Positions 60,867-64,000 of a stretch of 64,000 bases of DNA are shown piece by piece. The DNA comes from an uncultured Pelagibacteraceae bacterium. GTDB taxonomy: Bacteria; Pseudomonadota; Alphaproteobacteria; Pelagibacterales; Pelagibacteraceae. A program made the position numbers and the translations under genes. Positions within the stretch are counted from its first letter, which is position 1; each line of letters starts with the position of its first letter. Under the pieces are notes generated by a model that searched no databases, had not been told where the DNA came from, and worked only from the letters and a program-made list of their open reading frames with translations. The stretch is from positions 62,001 through 126,000 of the forward strand of contig CACGUZ010000001.1 in NCBI GenBank assembly GCA_902576375.1, written 5' to 3'.

Positions 60867-61912
60867 TGTTTTCAAATTTAAGATCTTTAATTTTTAAATT
60901 AGATCCCGAGACGGCTCATAGTTTAGCGATAAAGTCATTAAAATTTAATTTTATTCCAAATATTTTAGATGACGAAAAAAATAATCCTCTTTTTAAGACT
61001 AAATTATTCAATAAAGAAATAGAAAATCCAATTGGTATGGCAGCAGGATTTGATAAGAATGCCGAGGTATATAATTCATTGTTCAATTTAGGGTTTGGTT
61101 TCGTCGAAGTAGGAACTGTTACACCATTAGAACAATACGGAAATCCCAAACCTAGAGTTTTTAGACTAGTAGAAGATGAGGCCCTGATAAATAGACTTGG
61201 TTTCAATAATCTAGGTTCAAAAAATATTGTAGATCGAATTAAAAGAAATAATCCAATTGGATTACTTGGAATAAATATTGGACCTAATAAAGACTCAGAA
61301 GATAGAACAAATGATTATATACAGTGTTTAAAAATATTTAATGGGGTCTCTGATTATATTACTGTTAATATTTCCTCACCAAATACCGAAGATTTAAGAA
61401 ACTTTCATGATCAAAAAAAATTAGATGATCTTTTAAAACTAATAGAAAAAGAGAAGAGAGATCTTAACTCTAAAACACCTATAGCGGTAAAAGTATCACC
61501 AGATATAAATGATAAAGAAATTATGAAAATTTCTGAAGTGCTTTTAGATAACAAGATAGAAGCTGCTATTATTTCTAACACATCTGATACAACAAGAGAA
61601 AATTTACAAAATACTCAAAGCCATCAAAAAGGAGGGTTATCCGGGAAACCTATTGAGTTAAAGTCCTCAGAGTTAATCAGAAAATTTTATAAAGTTTTAA
61701 AGGGCAGAATTAAAATTATAGGCGTAGGTGGTGTGGACTCTGGCAGATCTGCTTATCAAAAATTTTTAGCAGGAGCTGATTATTTACAACTTTATACAGG
61801 CATGGTTTTTAGAGGTCCAAATATTGTTGGTCTAATTAAAAAAGAACTGAAGGAAATATTATTAAAAGATGGTGTGAAAAACTTTAATGAAATAGTAGGA
61901 AAAAAGGATTAG
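60866..61912 (+). CDS. pyrD: Dihydroorotate dehydrogenase (quinone), class 2
   Basis: A 348-residue membrane-associated flavoenzyme feeding electrons to quinone in pyrimidine synthesis. The N-terminal helical anchor (LRSLIFKLDPETAHSLAIKSLK) is class 2. NPIGMAAGFDKNAE, VNISSPNTEDLR with the catalytic serine, SNTSDTTR and the phosphate loop GVGGVDSGRSAYQKFLAGA are intact. Shares a base with lysS. Confidence 0.97.
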   Translation: MFSNLRSLIFKLDPETAHSLAIKSLKFNFIPNILDDEKNNPLFKTKLFNKEIENPIGMAAGFDKNAEVYNSLFNLGFGFVEVGTVTPLEQYGNPKPRVFRLVEDEALINRLGFNNLGSKNIVDRIKRNNPIGLLGINIGPNKDSEDRTNDYIQCLKIFNGVSDYITVNISSPNTEDLRNFHDQKKLDDLLKLIEKEKRDLNSKTPIAVKVSPDINDKEIMKISEVLLDNKIEAAIISNTSDTTRENLQNTQSHQKGGLSGKPIELKSSELIRKFYKVLKGRIKIIGVGGVDSGRSAYQKFLAGADYLQLYTGMVFRGPNIVGLIKKELKEILLKDGVKNFNEIVGKKD

Positions 61913-61927
61913 AATAATCTAATAAAC

Positions 61928-61956
61928 TTGACGCCATCAATATCTCACTTTATATA
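61928..61956 (+). promoter_or_regulatory. Sigma-70-type promoter for rpmB
   Basis: TTGACG (61928-61933) and TATATA (61951-61956) are separated by 17 bases. The start would fall near 61963, leaving a leader of about 6 bases before the ATG at 61969. The -35/-10 match is the best in the right half of the window. Confidence 0.7.
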
Positions 61957-61968
61957 GTCGAACAAATT

Positions 61969-62283
61969 ATGACAAAAAAATGCGAATTAACGGGAAAAAA
62001 TCCAATGAAGGGTCATAACGTTAGTCATGCTAACAATAAGACAAAAAGAAGATTCTTACCTAATTTGAAAAAAGTAAAATTTACAAGTGAACTTTTAAAA
62101 AGAAGCTTAAAATTAACAGTGAGTAATGCAGGGGTTAGATCAGTAGATAAAAAAGGTAGTTTTGATGAATTTCTAAAATCTGTAAAAAATAAAAATTTAT
62201 CTCCTAGATTAAAAAAACTAAAAAAAAGTTTATTAATTAAATCTCCATTTCAAAAAAAAACTGCACAATCTAAAACTGCTTAA
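61969..62283 (+). CDS. rpmB: 50S ribosomal protein L28
   Basis: A 104-residue L28: [32 protein letters not shown] is the standard opening. The C-terminal half is very basic and slightly longer than the 78-residue E. coli form, as in other alphaproteobacteria. Just upstream is a good promoter with almost no leader. The stop shares a base with the next start. Confidence 0.98.
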   Translation: MTKKCELTGKNPMKGHNVSHANNKTKRRFLPNLKKVKFTSELLKRSLKLTVSNAGVRSVDKKGSFDEFLKSVKNKNLSPRLKKLKKSLLIKSPFQKKTAQSKTA

Positions 62284-62837
62284 TGAGTAAATCATTTTTA
62301 CTTCTATCATTTTTGATGGGTGTTGTTGTCCTATCCTCTAATTATCTTGTTCAATTTCCAATTAATTATTATGGTTTAAATGAAATATTAACCTACGGAG
62401 CTTTCTCTTATCCGATCGCTTTTTTAATTACAGATTTAGCTAATAGATCTTATGGAAAAAGAGTTGCAAGAAAAATTGTATATTTTGGCTTTGTACTAGG
62501 AATTGGTTTTACAGTTTTATTTTCTACTGATTTTGCAGATCTTATATCTATTCGTATAGCTATTGGGTCTGGAATTGCATTTTTAACTGCACAATTATTA
62601 GATGTCCAAATATTTGACAGATTAAGAAAGAAAGAATGGTTTGTTGCACCATTAACATCCTCAATGATAGGCTCAACTATTGATACATTTTTATTTTTTT
62701 CAATATCATTTTATGGAACTGGTGTGCCATGGGTTACACTTTCAATTGGAGATTTGATTGTAAAAGTAATAGTAGCTTTAATCATGTTGATACCATTTAG
62801 ATTGCTTTTAAAAACTTTTAAGCCAATCAAAGCTTAA
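62283..62837 (+). CDS. yhhQ: Queuosine precursor transporter (YhhQ/VUT family)
   Basis: A 184-residue membrane protein with about six hydrophobic segments. The family motif FLITDLANRSYGKRVARK is near residue 47, and TAQLLDVQIFDRLR near 107. YhhQ-type proteins import 7-cyano- or 7-aminomethyl-7-deazaguanine for tRNA queuosine. It is coupled to rpmB by a TAATG overlap. Its end overlaps that of the ureohydrolase on the other strand. Confidence 0.88.
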   Translation: MSKSFLLLSFLMGVVVLSSNYLVQFPINYYGLNEILTYGAFSYPIAFLITDLANRSYGKRVARKIVYFGFVLGIGFTVLFSTDFADLISIRIAIGSGIAFLTAQLLDVQIFDRLRKKEWFVAPLTSSMIGSTIDTFLFFSISFYGTGVPWVTLSIGDLIVKVIVALIMLIPFRLLLKTFKPIKA

Positions 62838-63709
62838 ATTAAAAATTTATAAGATAATATTTTATAAGCTAGTTTTGCAACAAGAAAGTTGTAAGAATTA
62901 AAACCTTTTATAGGTGCTAATTCATTAATGTCAGCACCAACAATGTTTGAATTTTTTGCAGCTATTTTAATTATATTGAGTGTCTCATCCCATAATAATC
63001 CACCTGGTTCAGGAGTTCCGGTGGCCGGCATAATACTTGAGTCAAACCCATCGACATCAAATGTTAAATAAACTGTCTTATTTTTTATAAGTTTTTTAAA
63101 TTTTCTTAAATCCCACTTTGACTTATCTTTTGCCCAAAAAATATTTATTCTTGATTTATTTTTTTTTAAGAATGGAATTTCACTTTCTGATATATTTCTA
63201 ATTCCAAAAGATATTAATGATATATTTTTATGGTCTAAGCACCTTCTTATTGCTGATGCATGAGAGAATTTTTCTCCATTATAACTATTTCTTAAATCAG
63301 CATGCGCATCGAAATGTAAAAGACAAATTTTTTTATGTTTTTTAATAAATGGTTCAATACATCCCGGTGTAATTGAATGTTCTCCTCCAAACGTGAGTGG
63401 AAAAAGCTTTTTTGCTAAAATTTCTTTATTTATTTTTGACATTTTCCCGAGTGCTTTTTTGATGTTTTTGTTAATCTTAAAGGGCTTTAATGTTTTAATC
63501 CCAATTTTTTTATAAGGTTCACAATTTAGCTCTTCATCATATAATTCTACTTGATGAGAGGCTTTTATAATTTCTTTAGGTCCGTTTCTGGTGCCACCAC
63601 CGTAACTAACGGTTTTTTCAAGCCCAAATGGAACTACAACAACTTTTTCTTTAAAATTAAATTTATTGTCGACTCCTAAAAATCCATTTTTATTTGATAA
63701 ATATTTCAA
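62834..63709 (-). CDS. speB: Agmatinase-type ureohydrolase
   Basis: A 291-residue arginase/agmatinase-fold enzyme. Metal-binding motifs are present: FGGEHSITPG, HFDAHADLR and TFDVDGFDSSIMPATGTPEPGG. Agmatinase splits agmatine to putrescine and urea; the substrate could also be a related guanidine compound. A deoxyhypusine synthase-like gene ends 3 bases upstream of its start, so both likely serve polyamine metabolism. No arginine decarboxylase is in view. Confidence 0.9.
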   Translation of the reverse strand: MKYLSNKNGFLGVDNKFNFKEKVVVVPFGLEKTVSYGGGTRNGPKEIIKASHQVELYDEELNCEPYKKIGIKTLKPFKINKNIKKALGKMSKINKEILAKKLFPLTFGGEHSITPGCIEPFIKKHKKICLLHFDAHADLRNSYNGEKFSHASAIRRCLDHKNISLISFGIRNISESEIPFLKKNKSRINIFWAKDKSKWDLRKFKKLIKNKTVYLTFDVDGFDSSIMPATGTPEPGGLLWDETLNIIKIAAKNSNIVGADINELAPIKGFNSYNFLVAKLAYKILSYKFLI

Positions 63710-63712
63710 TTT

Positions 63713-64000
63713 TTACTCAAAAATTTTTGTGAATTTTTTCTTATCCCTATTTTTCCATTCACCTCTGTGATAAGCATCGCTAGCTATTAGGGGTAGTACA
63801 CTAGTGGCTTCAGCAAATACCATCTGTTCTTTGGTAACATCAACTTTACCCCACGAACTTGCTTCCTTTAATGTTGAACTACTACATGCACCATCTCGAG
63901 AGTCGGCAACTGTAATTTGCACAGCATATTTATGCATGTCGACTTCTTTGCCCAATAATTCAGCACAAATTACGGTGTCTTGAATAAAATTTTTTGGGAC
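63713..64000 (-). CDS. dys: Deoxyhypusine synthase-like protein, C-terminal part
   Basis: The frame stays open through the right edge: 95 residues are visible and the start is beyond 64000. An ATG-like start at 63955 (in fact TTG) is internal. KNFIQDTVICAELLGKEVDMHKYAVQ, DGACSSSTLKEASSWGKV and SDAYHRGEW match the C-terminal, NAD/spermidine-binding half of deoxyhypusine synthase. Bacteria lack eIF5A, so these homologues are thought to make homospermidine or related polyamines. It precedes the ureohydrolase in a likely operon. Confidence 0.85.
   Translation of the reverse strand, partial: VPKNFIQDTVICAELLGKEVDMHKYAVQITVADSRDGACSSSTLKEASSWGKVDVTKEQMVFAEATSVLPLIASDAYHRGEWKNRDKKKFTKIFE

Overview
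The window is AT-rich, gene-dense alphaproteobacterial DNA, almost certainly from the SAR11 clade (Pelagibacterales, Candidatus Pelagibacter-like). The support is a DMSP demethylase (dmdA) next to dmdB- and dmdC-type genes, split F1-only ATP synthase genes (atpHAGDC with no F0 genes beside them), a class I lysyl-tRNA synthetase, the sdhCDAB-mmsA-mdh-sucCDAB-lpd block, and a SAM-II riboswitch in front of metX. The species is not resolved. Genes often overlap by 1-20 bases. No gap exceeds 300 bases; the largest is the 194-base metX/hisC intergenic region, which holds the riboswitch. I see no tRNA or rRNA gene, insertion sequence, prophage, CRISPR array or origin.

Layout. 1-7372 (+): end of an aminotransferase, an FAD-linked 2-hydroxyacid dehydrogenase, a glyoxylate/hydroxypyruvate reductase-type enzyme, a three-part TRAP transporter with a hairpin terminator after the binding-protein gene, an amidase and a 58-residue membrane protein. 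7384-9704 (+): an EamA permease, a membrane-anchored alpha/beta hydrolase and an exported protein of unknown function. 9697-11438 (-): ftsY and dapF, divergent from ffh (+), whose leader looks like a structured RNA. 11600-17837 (+): ffh, rpsP, trmD, rplS, leuC, leuD, leuB; rimM is missing from its usual place, and S16 and L19 both carry Lys/Glu/Ala/Pro tails. 17864-23135 (+): dmdC-type, dmdB-type, an uncharacterised alpha/beta hydrolase, dmdA. 23151-37591 (+): asd and a long TCA block. 37614-44463 (+): priA and atpHAGDC. 44446-50982 (-): rplU, rpmA, obgE, proB, proA, nadD, rsfS, ctpA, rppH read leftward. 51047-53485 (-): metX, metW, gloB under the SAM-II riboswitch. 53680-55658 (+): hisC, tyrA. 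55655-59215 (-): trkH, ampG and an NlpC/P60 peptidase. 59304-62837 (+): class I lysS, pyrD, rpmB, a queuosine-precursor transporter. 62834-64000 (-): a ureohydrolase and the end of a deoxyhypusine synthase-like gene.

How the genes fit together. The left end reads as uptake and oxidation of small organic acids. The dmd cluster demethylates DMSP and degrades the product to methanethiol and C2 units. MetX, under SAM control, makes the O-acylhomoserine that can accept reduced sulfur for methionine. The TCA and ATP synthase blocks turn the carbon into energy. The rest is core growth machinery.

I found no convincing new multi-gene system. The best leads are the structured ffh leader, a possible switch helix behind the SAM-II aptamer, the hydrolase between dmdB and dmdA, and the shared tails on S16 and L19.
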